A stretch of 64,000 bases of DNA from Casuarius casuarius (lineage: Eukaryota > Chordata > Aves > Casuariiformes > Casuariidae): positions 496,001-560,000 of the forward strand of contig PTFA01000230.1 in assembly GCA_003342895.1 (NCBI GenBank), in the 5' to 3' direction. Within the stretch, counting starts at the first letter, position 1. Every line of letters begins with the position of its first letter. Below the pieces are notes generated by a model. The model saw only the letters and a program-made list of their open reading frames with translations, ran no database searches and was not told the DNA's origin. Below are positions 48,665-62,176 of the stretch, in pieces. The translations under genes were made by a program, and so were the position numbers.

Positions 48665-51506
48665 AATCTGTCATCCTTGAGGTAGGATTTTGAGCAGTGC
48701 AAATACCAAAGCCATTATACCCAGACATGACAGCATGCAGCAAGATTGTTACATGAAATCAGACGTACAATGCACAGTGGACTGAGTGACAATAAGGTAA
48801 TTGTTACACGCGGAGAAACTGAGAAATGGACTTCTTATGCTTAATACCTACAAAAATTCCTTGTGAAAGAGGCACACATAAAGGCCACATTATGTACTAG
48901 ATTAGAGGTTATTATACTTTAAGTGCTGTGAAATCTCTGTTTGCCAACATGCCAGAATGGAGGTTTATTGCTTTCTCTTCATCCTTTTTGGCACTGTACA
49001 TGAACTGAATTTCACTGTTAGTCATTTTGATATCCTTCTTCCAGAATTCTGGCTAGTGTGGATTTTTATTTTGCAACTACTGGCTATAAATTGATTTCTT
49101 TCTCTGGTACCAAGTGCAATGTGTATTTGCTGTTAGCCTGTACATGTCTGTAGAGTGTCTGTAGGCTTGTGTAGATAGTAGTTAGAGAGAGTTTTGATCT
49201 CTGAGGAGGCTGCTTGGGAAGGGGAAGAAGGCGTTGTCAGCTGACAGGTAATTACTGGATTTTGAAGTTGCCTGTGATGTGCGGAGGATAACAGAAAATA
49301 GTATGTTTCATTGATTTGTTTTTTCTCCAGCTTATATGGTGTGACACTTAGGATTACATTTCTGTAATGTAGATATTATATGTATTATAGAGGTAATATA
49401 TAATATTAATAAAGACTTTCAGCTGGTCTTCCTAGGACAAAGGTATTTGTTCTACATGGTTAAATTATAAGTCATGCTTGTGAGCTGTGTAACAAACAAT
49501 GCTTGGTGATATGGGAATTTGTATGTACACACTTCTAACCAATCATGTGTATGTATGTTCCTGAAACTTGAAGTGTATTTTGCCTGAAATTTGTTTAATA
49601 TTTTAACTCAATTGGTTATTAATTTAATTTAGACTGGTACTATTTTGTGGTACTATTATAAGCCATAATACTAAAAATGATTTTCCAGTCCTTATTACAC
49701 AAATTAATTAAAAGTTCTTAAAAGCCTTTGGCATCCAATTCTGAAAATTCAGAATGAAAAATTACTTAATAATAGAATAAACATTAAAGGATTAGGTAGA
49801 AATAAAAATAGAATACACGTTTAATAATTGCAGTATTAAATCATTGCATAATTTTTATGGCCAGAATGAAAAGTGAGTCTTTGTTTACTAGCTGTGGCCT
49901 TACTATCATTCTGTAATATCATTTGGGTTTGGTGGCAAGCTAAACATTATGTGACTGGCCTGGGGAAGTATAATTTCTTGTTTTCGTAAACCTGTGTGTC
50001 ATTCTCCTTGCACATAGGATCAGTTTCTGATTTCAGCTACTTCAGCATTACTCCAAAGTGACTGAATTTTAAGCAGTTTTGCCTCTGAAATTGCACTGAT
50101 CTATCAGTGCTGCAGATTCTGTACTGACTTTTTTCCCTTAAGCATTTAACTGGAGAAGCTCCAAAAGTACTTCTTGTCTGTATCAGTACCAATGTATTGA
50201 AAATATTTTCTTCAGAGTTTTCTTTTTCAGTGCACTACTGTACTATGAATATTTGATGCTAAAAATCTGTTATTAACTTTAGCTATTTTCCCCTCTGACT
50301 AACTCATGTTAAAGGTTATCTAGTTAATGATACTTTAAGTGTTCGAAAAGCCATGCTATTATTTGTAAGTAAAGGATAGAGGTGTGGGTGAAACAAACAT
50401 GGCTTTAGCTGAAATGAGCCCTTCTTACATTTAAATTCACGAGCGAAAAATACATACAAGAAGACTGCTTTGTTCTTCCCTTTGTGTTGTATATTCTTTT
50501 CTTGAAAGTGCATAGAGGGGACAGCATGGATGCTTCAGCTTACTACGACCTCTTCTTTCAAAGGATTACTTCTGCATGCCATGTTTGTCTTGAAACAAAA
50601 TTTTCAAGGAATGTTATTTTGCCTTTGCGTAGTAGTCACTTTGCTGTTTGGCTTCAAAATTGGATATTTCTTTGATACATTGGGGTTGTTTTGTTTGTTA
50701 TGTAAAAAATGTAACTGGCCTCCTGCCGAGGGGAAGATTTCCCATCAATTCATGACCTCTGCTATCTTTGATCTCCTTGTTTGTCTTGATCTGCTTTTGG
50801 CATGTGCCTTTGTAAATGTTTTATTGTATGATTACTGCATTTTTAATCTACTGATTATAACTTGTAAATATCAATATAACCATAAATATCCCAAGTTCTG
50901 TGACTTCAGAGATACTGTCCTCTTTTCCTGATCTCCATGCCAGAGGAGTAGAAAGAAGAGTGCTGAAAATGCCTATTCTGCCTTTCAAACCTGTTGCAGG
51001 CATTCACGCATTTAAAAGCCTGGGCCTTTAAGGATGTTTAGGTTTCCTGAGGAAGCTTACAAAAATGTGTTTATTTCTCCAAGGAACTCGCATGAAGTAA
51101 ATTTATACTTTCCAGTAAAAATCATGGTTTCCATTAGTATGATTTTTGGAAGATTAAGAACGTTATTGGATGGTGGCTTTGATGTGCAGTATGCTTATCA
51201 AGTCATGTTGTTTTCTTCTGTGAAAATGCCTAATTTTTTCAGTATAGCATAGAGTAATTTTGAAAACAGTAGTCAGGCACACAGATTACTCTGCGTTAAT
51301 GATTATAAACTATATGTACTACTCTTCACAGAAAATAAATTTCATCTTCTGTAAAAAGTTCCAGAAATCATATGAACTGAAATGCAAGAGAGAAATTTGT
51401 ATGATGGATGGAATACATAGTTGGCAGTTCATTCTTTCTTGTCATCTTGCAGGGATGTATGTAAAACAGCCGGGCTGATATCTTGCAAATTCCTCCCTTG
51501 GTTGTC

Positions 51507-51522
51507 AAAAAAAAAAAAAAAA
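51507..51522 (+). repeat. Poly-A tract (16 A)
   Basis: Homopolymer without an associated element. Confidence 0.75.
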
Positions 51523-52290
51523 TCCTGTGAAACATAGTCCTAAAATTCCACACATTAATATCAACATAACTTGTACACTTCACTTTTGGTAATAGTTAAC
51601 TCCCACACTTAAAGAAAATTGGTGAGCAAATCTGTGGACTTCAGAGGAACTGAATCTTCTTTTTACTACCTTGTGTTTGATTATGAAGATTTCTTAATTA
51701 GTACTTTTAAAAAAATCCATATTTTAAAATTAAGTGTGATTGAAAAAGCTGAATTGCAAATATAGCTGGCAGACAAGTGGTATTGCTTGCTTTTTGCAGA
51801 ATTTCCACTAAGAAAACTACTTGTGTTCTCCTACCTTTTAAATGTGTATTTTATAACCATTTCACTAGTCCTACAGTAGATATATAATTTAATAATATCA
51901 TCTTGGGTGTGAGAAAGGGAGGATGGTTTTCAAAATAAGTTTTATTGACTTTCTACAGAGGTATTCTCACTTTGATATGGAGAACATTGCTCTGGCTACA
52001 AGAATAAAAACATAGATTTCAAATTGAACAGAGCAAATTTTAGAGCGTGGAGCCAGGAGATGTGTGATTTTTGATGGATTCTGGCCAATGTCAATTGCAT
52101 AAGGGCAATAATCTGGGGCGTGACTTGGTATCAGTTTTGTTACACGTTCAAACTACTTCTGATTTTTTTTTTTTTTAATTCTTGGAATTTTTCCAAATGT
52201 AACAAAAACAAGCAATTCATACTCTCCGCAGCATTCATTGCCAGTAACTATGAGGCATGTATCAGAATTGAAAGGCTGGTATAAGACTGA

Positions 52291-52315
52291 TTTTATTTAT
52301 TTATTTATTTATTTT
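52291..52315 (+). repeat. (TTTA)n microsatellite
   Basis: About six tetranucleotide units, uninterrupted. Confidence 0.85.
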
Positions 52316-53015
52316 CTTCCTCCTTAAAAAGGATTCTCTCCAGGATTTCCCCCAGAAAGGCAGGGGAAATGTCTTTCATGCTTTGGATGCAGTACTGACA
52401 ATCTGTGTTAGTGTTTGCTGAAAAAGCGTCTTCCTGCAGCCAGCAAAAATTAGTTTTAAACTGCACAGGGATTAGGGTCTCTATAAAGTGACAGACTATC
52501 ACTGTTGTATCCAACTGCTTGCTTTCTTTTCATGACCACAAATGATAACTTCAGGGCTGTTATTCGTTTGCATTTTTTTTTCCAGCAGGTAGTTCTGCTA
52601 TCTGAACTGAGGTGATTACTCATATACTTTTTTTGAAATTACAATTAAATTTGAAATACAGAAAAATGTTAAGGGTAATACGATGTAAGCAAGAAAATTC
52701 TTTTATTTTCACTAACTTTAAACTTTGCAAAAGATGTTCCAGCCTTCTTCATGCTGCTGTTTTCTGTGTGATGCTAATTGTTCAGGGAAGTTTAAACCCA
52801 CTACTATGTGAATGATAACATGGAGAGGCAAAAGAACCTTTGTATTGCAATAGCTTCCAATAAAAAGTTGGGAAATGGAGATGAAACTCCTTTTCTAGCT
52901 ACTATAAATTAGGCCATTGTAATATCTGTGTTCCTGCTGTGTTTCTGAAATACAGTCCAGTGTAATAATGTTCTATTTCTTCACCTCGCTCTGTTTCCTG
53001 TATTGCCCTCCAGTG

Positions 53016-53783
53016 ATGGGAATGGGGGAGGGAAGTGCAAAGTCCTGCACCTAGGAGAGGAATAACCCCTTGCATCAGTACAGGCCAACAAGCTTAAGAG
53101 CAGCTTTGGAGAGAAGGACCTGGGAGCCCTGGTGGATAACAAGTTGACCATGAGCCAGCACTATGCCTTGTGGCAAAGGTGGCCAGTGGTATCCTGGGCT
53201 GCATTAGGCAGAGCATTGCCAGCAGGTCAAGGGAGGTAGTCCTTTCCTTTTACTCAGCCCTGCTGAGGCCAGATTCGGATTATGTGCAGTTCTGGCTTCC
53301 CCAGTAGAAGAGAGATATGGAGCTATGGGAGTGAGTCCAGCGAAGGGCCACCAAGGTATTTAAGGGACTGGATCATCTGTCATACAAGGAGTGTCTGAGT
53401 GAGCTGGAACTATTCAGCCTGGAGAGTAGAAGGCTCAGGCAGGATCTTATGAATGTGTATAAATATCTCTTGGGAGGGTGTCAAGAGGACTGGGCCAGGC
53501 TCTTCTCAGTAGTGCTCGGTGGCAAGATGAGAGGCAATGGGCACAAACTGAAACACAGCAAATTCCACTTTAACTCACTACTTTGCTGTGAGGGTGGTTC
53601 AACACTGGAAGAGGCTGCCCGCAGAGGTTGTGGAGTCTCCATCCTTGGAGATATTCAAAACCCAACTGGACATGGTCCTGGGCAACATACTGCAGGTGAC
53701 TCTGCTTGAGCAGACAGGTTGGACCAAATGATCTCCAGAGATTCCTTCCAACCTCAACTATTCTGCAATTCTGGGATTCTGTG
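53016..53783 (+). mobile_element. CR1 LINE 3' fragment, sense to GMDS
   Basis: This is a 5'-truncated CR1 copy of about 0.77 kb. It opens within the RT C-terminal region (GGGAAGTGCAAAGTCCTGCA, reading GKCKVLHL). It runs through remnants of the AMIL/LRPHLEY-type region and a C-terminal part with NVYKYLLGGCQEDWARLFSV and GNGHKLKH. It ends with the CR1 3' terminus (CCTTCCAACCTCAACTATTC, then GGGATTCTGTG). Stops and frameshifts are present (for example around 53300). Its orientation is opposite to the larger copy at 14.6-17.1 kb. It is non-functional. Confidence 0.93.
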
Positions 53784-55608
53784 CTGGAATTCCTGTAGAA
53801 CAGTGGCATCCAGATTTTGGAAAGTTGAAGGCTAAATTTTTATTTTAACAGAGCCTGGGAAGGAAGTGGCTGCTGTAAGGCATGACAAGAGGAGAAATTG
53901 TGTGCAGGTGTGCAGTGCTGTTAAGACCCCTGTGCAGTCAGCTGATCAGCGCTAGGGACAATGAGAAGAGAAATACAGATGTCCAAAGAGGCAATGATGT
54001 TATGTAGTATATTCTGGCTGTCTCTAGCTGATCTGTTGATCCCAGATAATCATGTTAAGGTGTGATGGGCTAAAGATATAAGCCAGGCAAGTTATTCCTG
54101 CTAAGGTCCTGCTATGAGACATCACTTCTCATAACAAAAATTGTTTTTCCATAATCCTAAGGAATTGCCATCTCTTTAAGGTTTGAGCATTTTCCAGGCC
54201 AGTGGTTCAAATAGCTTGAAGTAGGAATAGGAACATTGAGATAGCAGTCATTTTCAAAGTTAAGAGAAGTACAGGAAAACTCATCTGGTTCTGACAAGTT
54301 ACACGCTCGCCAGATCCTCCTACTTTAATTCCATCATTCTGCAGGCTTCCAGAGTGACTCTGGTTGGGGTGTATTGTCACCCAGAAATTATGTCTGATGC
54401 TTGAGTTTGTGCTCACTTTGGTTAGATTTTTGGGAACTGTTAAGTTTGAATTCAAGCTTGCTGATGGTGAGCAAGTGCTAGTATTTCAAAAGATTTAAAA
54501 CTCAGCAACATGTGAGTATATTTCCCTAGGGTCAGCAAAGTGCACATTTCTGACCCCATAACCCAGCTAGTCATATTTTGTGCTGCTACTTGAAATCCTG
54601 TAGACAGTGTAGTCCTTCTTCAAAATGGCTGTAGTTTTGTTTTTTAAAAACACTGTCACAATACCTGATTTTCCTAGCTTCAGTTCTGGAAAAATCCTGA
54701 ACGTATATCTTATGGTGAAGTGGTGAAGTTTAAAAAAAAAAAAAAAAAAAAGCCCCTCAGAAAAACAAAACCAAAAAACCCAAAACAGATTTAGGCAGAA
54801 TGCAAATATGGAAAATACTGGCTTCATGAATGGTTAATGTCTGATAAAGTTAGAACAGCTGAAAACAAAACCTTACAGTGGAGCAACCTTACAGATAATC
54901 TTCACACAGAGTAAGCCTCTGCCTTTAAGTGAGTTAGAACACCCTGGATTGTATCGTAAGAGAAGGTGTGATTGCAAAACAGTTTCTGAATTTTGGCAGC
55001 TGAGACTCAGTTTCAGTAGGGAATTTGTTTCCTTAGGGTCAAATTTTTAAGAATAACCATTATCGTATTTCCATGAAAGTTAGGTATCTGAGTACCCAGA
55101 ATCTAGAATCTAGGCACTGGCATGATGAAATAGGTAATTATGATACGCTGTAACAGTGTTACATGAGATGACAAGATATTTTCTCTTAATTTCTGATTTT
55201 TTTTTCTAGTGAATAATAGAAGTAAGTTTAAGGAGCTGATATTTCACTTTTTGTATCCATTTATCCCTGTGTAAAGTAATTGTTATAAACACTGATTCAG
55301 TAGTGTTTTCTGCTCAGTTTGGTCTCACTGTTTAGAACAGGAGTGTTTATTAGACCCACAGTTCAAAGCATCAAAGAAGAGAAAGCACCGACAGTGCACA
55401 TGTACTGAACTTTGTCAGAAAACAGAAAGTGTTGATAGTCTGGAAGCCTGAAAACTACAAAGTCAATACTGGTTATCTTGGAACTGACCTGGCATTCTGC
55501 AAGTAGCATTGCTTTTGTGTTTTATAGATACAGAATTTTCCTTTTCTTTTAGCTAACTTTACAGCTTTCTTCAGTTTTATAAGAAACAGCAAAAGATTTA
55601 TCTCCCTC
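53784..55608 (+). other. GMDS: GMDS intron 4, unique segment
   Basis: No gene is seen. A 20-base A tract lies at 54732-54751; otherwise it is AT-rich unique sequence. Confidence 0.6.
54732..54751 (+). repeat. Poly-A tract (20 A)
   Basis: Uninterrupted A run followed by further A-rich sequence (CAAAACCAAAAAACCCAAAA). No retrocopy body was recognised upstream. Confidence 0.8.
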
Positions 55609-55739
55609 AGGCTGATACTCCATCTTTGGGAAATATTCAGAACACAGCTGGATAAGGCTGTGGGCAACCTGATAGAAGCTGGCCCTGTGTTGAGAGTAAT
55701 ACAGGTCACTTCCAACCTGTATTAGTCTATGATTCTAAG
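55609..55739 (+). mobile_element. Short, diverged CR1 3' tail
   Basis: The words CTCCATCTTTGGGAAATATTC, CAGCTGGATAAGGCTGTGGG and CAACCTGAT match the CR1 3' end in order. They are followed by CACTTCCAACCTGTATTAGT and TATGATTCTAAG. About 130 bases remain, clearly more degraded than the copy at 53 kb, so probably older or from another CR1 subfamily. Confidence 0.8.
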
Positions 55740-58700
55740 ATATTGATACAGTGGAGATTTTATACAGGAACATGCATATACTCTCAGTTCTACATGAAGG
55801 ATTAAGACTGTAATAAAGAGCTTAATCATTAATTGTGTTTGGTCTAAGAAATAGCAAGAGTGTAGGCAGTGGGCCTACTCTGTACAGGGGGCTCAAATGA
55901 ATCAAGCGTCGTGCTGGAGGTGGGGAGGTCTTGGTTCTACTGATGTCCTCATTTTTTCTACATCAGCCAAAAAGGGCATATTTTATATACATTTATCTCA
56001 GTGCATAAAATGAGGTATAATTGGTCAAAGTTATGTAAATGTTATGTATGCAGTTATGTGTGCAGATGCTAAAAATAATATATTCCTTAATATATTCAGT
56101 TTATTTTGTGTCTGTTGTATGGACTGAATGAGCTTTCTATTGCTTCTTTTGCATTCTTTGCACCCTTTTGCATAAGCTCAAGACAAGACAACAAGAGGAA
56201 ATCGTTTTTCAAAATGATATTTTTAGAGGTTTCATTTTACTGAAGTTATAATTAATATGTAGTTGTGTCTTTGAGACTGTGTTTTACACATAACTGGGCT
56301 GGTTTTGTGTGTCCATTAAGAGTGTCCATTGTTTTTTTCCAAAAATCTTAGTTCTAGAAATCTCAGTAGACCTCCCAATAGTTATGTCACAGTCCTGGCA
56401 TGCAATTTGCTAAAAATGGCTCTGTCTGGGTAAATCCTTATAGCTCTTACATGGTCTGCGCAGAATATTCAGAAAAGAATGTTTTCTCTTTCCATATGAA
56501 TATGTATAAAGCTGCATCATAGTTTCATGACATAAAGGTATTGTGACAAAATGTACTGAAATTTTTTATTGTGTTTGGATTTTGAGAAATATGTATTTCT
56601 TCTGTAAATATAGCACTAAAGCCTGCTCTTGGTAGAATAAGCAGACAAGTAGCTTGTCTTTACTCTGGCTGTTGGAGAAGAAAGGTGGGGTTGGTGGTAG
56701 AGGCTTGTTTTGCAAGACAGTGTGTTGGGGGCAAGTTTCACACTTGAGCATAATATTGTCATCAGTGAAGACTTGTCTTGTAACTTCAAAACTAGCAGCT
56801 GAAAGATGTGTGCTTCAAATATCAGAATTCAACAGTATAATGAGAAACTTGCACTATAGCATGTCTCATTGCTCTGTAACGCGTTATAGGCTGAGGTATC
56901 TGTCAGAATATATTTTTACAGAAAAACGTTGCCTCTTTGAGAGCAGAAACTTTTTTTGCTTGGTTGGTTTGTCCTTCAACATTTATTAAATACTGAGAGG
57001 AGAAAATACTTAAAGATCCAATTTCCTGTGGTATTTCCCCATCTAGTTTCCTTTTGTGTTAATAGGAGTTGCAGCATAACATAGAGAAGAGGACATACTT
57101 TGTAGCTACTTTTTTTTTTTAATCTCCTTTGCTGACACAGCAGTTACTGAATTATTTGTTGTCTTCTAGTTCTGAGTTATTCCCTTTCTCTGTTTTGAAT
57201 AATAAAGTAAGCACTTGTGCTTTCCGTTTAAGGAAGTAGGTCTTTATTGTCTAACTAATTTTTTTCCTATGGCAGACTTAAAACTCTGTGAAGGGAGCTG
57301 AATCACTTTGATAGCAAATAGACCAGACAAGGCTTTGTGACAAAGCTGTCTAATAAGAAAAATGTGTCATGCCGGTCAAGTACATTGTTGGTCACACTGA
57401 GTAGTACTCTAAGTTACAGGCATTTCCTTTTAAATCTGTAAGTGGCCCCTACTTGTACTTGTTCTAGTGTAAATGTATGTTAGAATATTCTCAGGGCCAG
57501 ACTTTTCACAGAATACAGTTTGCCTAGTTACATGCCTAGTATGCTTTTTTTAAAGTGCCTGGACAACTCTGCCATCAATTTAAGAGTTAGATACTTGAAT
57601 GTTCCCCCAAATCATCATGTGCTGTGACTAATCAGTAAATTCTGATTGTGCATTCTGATGCCTTTGGCATGTGCTGTGTCTGAAAGCAACGCTTTCTACC
57701 GTGAGCTCTTGAAGGGCTCCATTTCTAGTTTGGGTCTTGTAGCACTGTTCTGAGTAGTTAGCATGTTTGTATTCCTAAGGAGAAGAAAGAAAGGAAAATT
57801 GTCCATCTTCTGGTTTTGGTCCTGCAATCACTATGGTAGTTTATGTTGAAAGCAGAAATTTCCATTATCAAAAGTAGTTTGATACAAGTACTTAGGAGGC
57901 TACAGGCCTAAGCAGCTCATATGTGCTGGAGAACAGAGTTCCTACAGAAAAGTCTGTCTGTTTTGGCATGGTTAGTTGTCTCTGCCTTTCCTTCATGTTG
58001 CTACAAGTAAACGTCAGGCCAAAGTAGAACCCGAACACCCATTCTTTTGTTCACTCTGCTCAACCTCAGCACAGCCAGTAATACAGGCACATGCTGCATG
58101 ACAGGTATAACTGTTCTGATTGACTCTGTTCCCTGAGCGACAGAGAGTTTGATCTTTCTTCCATCTAGTCACCCTGTTTTGGCAATTTCATGAGCAGCAC
58201 TAGCTGCCCACTAGTATGGACTATCCTGTAAGCAGCTGATGAGGCCCTTCATCATTATTTGTTATGTATTAGTGCACAGAATATCTGCTCAGGCCTGGTT
58301 CCCACTGTGCAAAAGAGATATATTTAGCTCCAGACTAGAATTTAAAATCTAATTTAAAACAGTAACAGGTAGCAGTTGACAAGAAGCCAAAGAACGTGTC
58401 TTAGGGATTGGAGGTACAGTCATGACACTGCTTGTAGTTGGAACCAGACCTTTTTATTCATGCCTAGTGCCGCCTGGTAAAGTACCTACATAGAATTATG
58501 TTTTTGTATGGGCAAACTGTGGTACCATGAGGGAAAAAATAATTTATCCATGGCTACATTGGCTTATCTGGTCCCCATGGAGACATTTGCACACTCCAGG
58601 ATGACTGCACTGAATTCGTCTTCTACTCTGGCTGATGGCATTCCCTACTATGTGTAGAGAAAGAGGTTGTGATTATTATTCTCTTTTTGGTACCTGTGTA

Positions 58701-59851
58701 TATAAAACTACAGAACTGGCTGGAGGGATGGTCAGGGGAAACTTCATCTGGCAAGTTTTGTAGTGATGGCTAAGAATCACCTTGCATACTTTAGTGTAGG
58801 GGATCAAGCTGGAGGAGTCTGTGATGGAGTCAATGTATTAGGGACAGGGCTGCAGCTGCTGTACCTTCAGGGACATCTTTGCTGCAAAACAGAGGTGGTG
58901 CAGTTTTGTTAGGGATGCCCTACCTAAGACAAGTGAGGACAGCAATAGAGATGTGATATCATGGACTTTTGATATGGGCTAGTAACCTATCTGTCTATCA
59001 ATTGCCTTAGTAGACCTTAATTTTCATCTGATCATGGGACTTTAGTTTTTGCCTGATGCCCTTAGCCAAACTGTCCTTTTCCCCTCCATAGATGATCAGA
59101 ACATTTGGAAGCTTTGCAGTATTCCAAGCTATACAGTGAGACTTCTGTTGCTCTGGGAAATGTAAAACTGATTGTCCAGTTTTAATAATAATCTTGTTGG
59201 TATTGATTTATTTTGCTTAAATAGGTAAAGCAGTTTCAGATTAGACCTCCGCACAGTCCTGCACCTTCAGATTTCTGTTCTGTTGCAAAACAGAACATTT
59301 TGTATTTCTGCTGAACAGTGTTTTTTAGTGAATGTAGTTCAGAAGGTTTAGAAAGTAAAATAATTGTTCATCCCCTTTTCTTGATGAAGACAGAATAAAA
59401 CAAAACTGTAAATTTTTTAACAAAGCACTTATAATTAAAATGCTGGGAGGACTGTTGATACCCATAATTTATAGTACTACTTAAGAGCTTTCCTGAAAAA
59501 TTATTGCACTTAGCACTGACAAACAGTTCTGGGTAGCTATTTGTGAAGAGAGTGCTTAGAAGGATTTTTCATTTAAACAGTTCCTAATTCGCTTTTCGTA
59601 GTTCTACCAATATTCCCCGTCTAGTAATCTTTTTACCCTTTTAAAATGTTCTAAGTATAGATGTTTATAAATTATTTGTTTCTTTGATTACATGCAGACA
59701 GCATGCGTCTGATCGATTTGACCAGGCATTGCTCTGTTTTGACAGAAGTATTAAAATTTTTTGAACTATTGATTGCTGATTTTGCATTTCAGTGTTATCT
59801 CTGTAGAATAGTTCGTATTAACCGCAGAAAAATTAATGTTAAATAAAAAGG

Positions 59852-59917
59852 TTTTGTTGGAGCATACAATTGGAGGAACTTTTATTTTGTTGGAGCATAC
59901 AATTGGAGGAACTTTTA
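59852..59917 (+). repeat. Perfect 33-bp tandem duplication
   Basis: Copies at 59852-59884 and 59885-59917 are identical. The unit contains GTTGGAGCATACAATTGGAG. The identity suggests a recent event or a polymorphic two-copy site. Confidence 0.95.
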
Positions 59918-60308
59918 TTTTTTTATCTAGAAATACGTCTTACTCCAGAACTAAGCTAACATGCAAGTGGACCTAAAACCATCTACATGACTCTGTATAA
60001 TGCTACAGCAATAACACAGTTCTCTCGAGGTCAAGCAACAATTGCTAAGTAATTTATTTCTCCCACTTTCAAAGAGGTAGAGTGCCAGAACTATAGAGAC
60101 AGCAAGACAAAACACTATGGAAGAAGAATATTCACAGTGTACCAGTCTGTATCTCCACTGCAGCAAACTTTCAGACTTATTATGAAGATAATGGGGTTTT
60201 TTTGAGCAAGAGAGACAGTTTTGAATATATCTACTTCCCACTGAACTGAATTGGATTTTTTCACTATTGTATCACAAAGATGAAAACCTTTTTATAATGC
60301 ATGAATTT

Positions 60309-60330
60309 GCGCGCGCGTGTGTGTGTGTGT
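60309..60330 (+). repeat. Alternating (GC)n(GT)n tract
   Basis: Four GC units run directly into seven GT units, 22 bases of strict purine-pyrimidine alternation. It is a dinucleotide microsatellite with Z-DNA potential. Confidence 0.85.
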
Positions 60331-62175
60331 ATGGACTGTTCAAACAACTTAGGTGGCATGCTAAAAGAGAAATATCTCCATATTAGCAGGATTATTTTTT
60401 AATAAATACAACTTTTGGACATATCTCTAAAACGTAACATTTGTGAAAAGAGGAATAGCTTTTTTATACATGTCTGAATGACATCTGTATTTAATTAACA
60501 AGTTTGTTTCCAAAAGTGCTTAGCTGAGGCTCAGAAATTAATCCCAAGAAATCTTTTTTTTTCTTTGAATTCCTTTCTGTTAATAAGAAGGCAAAAAATT
60601 ATGCCCATGTGTTTCTGGCTTGTGGTTAATCCAGACAGGCGTTTTCTAATATAGAGCTTTTTTTAATGCTACACCACTGGTAACATTTTGAATTGCGGAA
60701 AACAGTTTTATAAAACGCTACACTAAAGGAGGCTTTTTAGCAGAGTTTTCTATTTTTATTCACCATATGTACAGGATATTGCTTTGACATATCAAAGAAT
60801 TGGTTCTGCTGCAAAAAGAAGGAAAACCAGCATGTACTAAAAGTAACTGAGGGTGTGTGGGTAGAAAACAACAACTGGAGAACGCTGTGCACAAGATTCA
60901 GGTTGCTTCTACCAAACAAGTCTTACATTCATTCCTGAAAGTCTCAGCTCTGGCTCTTTTGCTAGCTTTCACCAGTATGGCCTGCTTATCAAAGCACTTT
61001 ATCAATGGGGAAGGGATGTGGGTTAACCACTTCACTCAACTTTAACTTCCCAGCTAGCAGTCTGTCACCCAACAGCTGTTTTTCAATATGTACACTATGT
61101 GCTGCAGAGCTGATTCAGAGCTCATGACAAGAACAGCATTGTATTATGAGGCTTGTTCAAGTTTGAGTTAGTTTCCTATAAGCTTTAAGGGAGAAGAATT
61201 CAAGTGCAGCTCCAAGTTTTTACTTCATTATTTTTAAAAGGTATTTTCCCCATCACAGTTAAGTGTATGAGTATGTGTATATGTTTAAAATGTGCAATGG
61301 CCAAAATGTGGATTTCAGAGCACTGGTATGGAGAGTATTGCTTTCTGGTAAACCCCTATTCCTTCCCATTTCCCCTTTCTGTAAAGTGTCAGCGTATCCA
61401 TTTGAAGTGCTAGTATAAAACACCAGATCAATCAGTAGTGTGGTATGTCCTTAATGTAGATACAGCATGTAAATATGTGTGCATATATTTATACTTATGT
61501 CCATTCTATTTCTTCTCTGTGTATATATAACAAAATTAGGTTCAAAGGTAGACAGATTTTTGAACAGCTTCTGAAGAGCAGGTTTAGAGTGCATTTGCAG
61601 TGGGGAAACTAATCCATCAGTTTCTTCAGTGTTTGCTTTCTTGCTTAGAAATAAACACAAATTAAATATCTAGCCTTCCTGAGGGTAAACCTAACTCTCT
61701 GAAAATGAATGGATTTAATGCTGTTTCAGTGAAGCAGCAAAGAAACTGAGAAGGTTAATTCCAAGTCTGTTCTTAAGAATCCAGGAGTGATGGTGAAACT
61801 GGTGAGCTTTTTGCAAGCTTTCCTGAACTATTGTCTGAGCGAGCTATGGGCAATGTTATAGGTTGAATCAGAGCTATTCCTGGGCCAGGAGAATCAAAAA
61901 AGCAGAGGTTCAATGTGGGAAGAGAGGTGGATTATCAGAACATACCCAAACCCAATCTACTGCACCAGCTGGATACCTGTGGGGTTGCAGGGTAGAATAA
62001 CAGACCACCCAACATCTAAGAGGTGAATTAAAAAACAGAGAAATAGGAGGTTTTTTAGTTCTATTCCAGAGAGAAGTGTGTTGGATGGAATGGGGCACCA
62101 CATATTTATTAATCACCTCCTTTATTAGCTGAAGGTTAATACAGAAGGATTATTTCTGACCAAAGTTCAGATAAC

Positions 62176-62176
62176 N
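62176..62176. other. Ambiguous base (N)
   Basis: A single undetermined base in otherwise ordinary intronic sequence. Confidence 0.99.

Larger units (their letters stand above)
39071..53015 (+). other. GMDS: GMDS intron 4, unique segment
   Basis: About 14 kb without a recognised gene. It includes the A-tract/hairpin/58-bp duplication near 40.4-40.6 kb, a C-rich tract at 41126-41142 and a moderately GC-rich patch at 41510-41800. It also includes a perfect short palindrome at 42804-42824, an AT-rich hairpin at 45401-45442, an unexplained GC-richer patch at 46850-47110, a G-rich run with an ambiguous base at 48651 and a TTTA microsatellite at 52291-52315. Confidence 0.6.

Noticed and set aside
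50530..50931. 133-codon hydrophobic plus-strand frame resembling a membrane protein
   Set aside because: Phe/Leu/Cys-rich content follows from T-rich DNA. There is no domain, splice context or promoter evidence.
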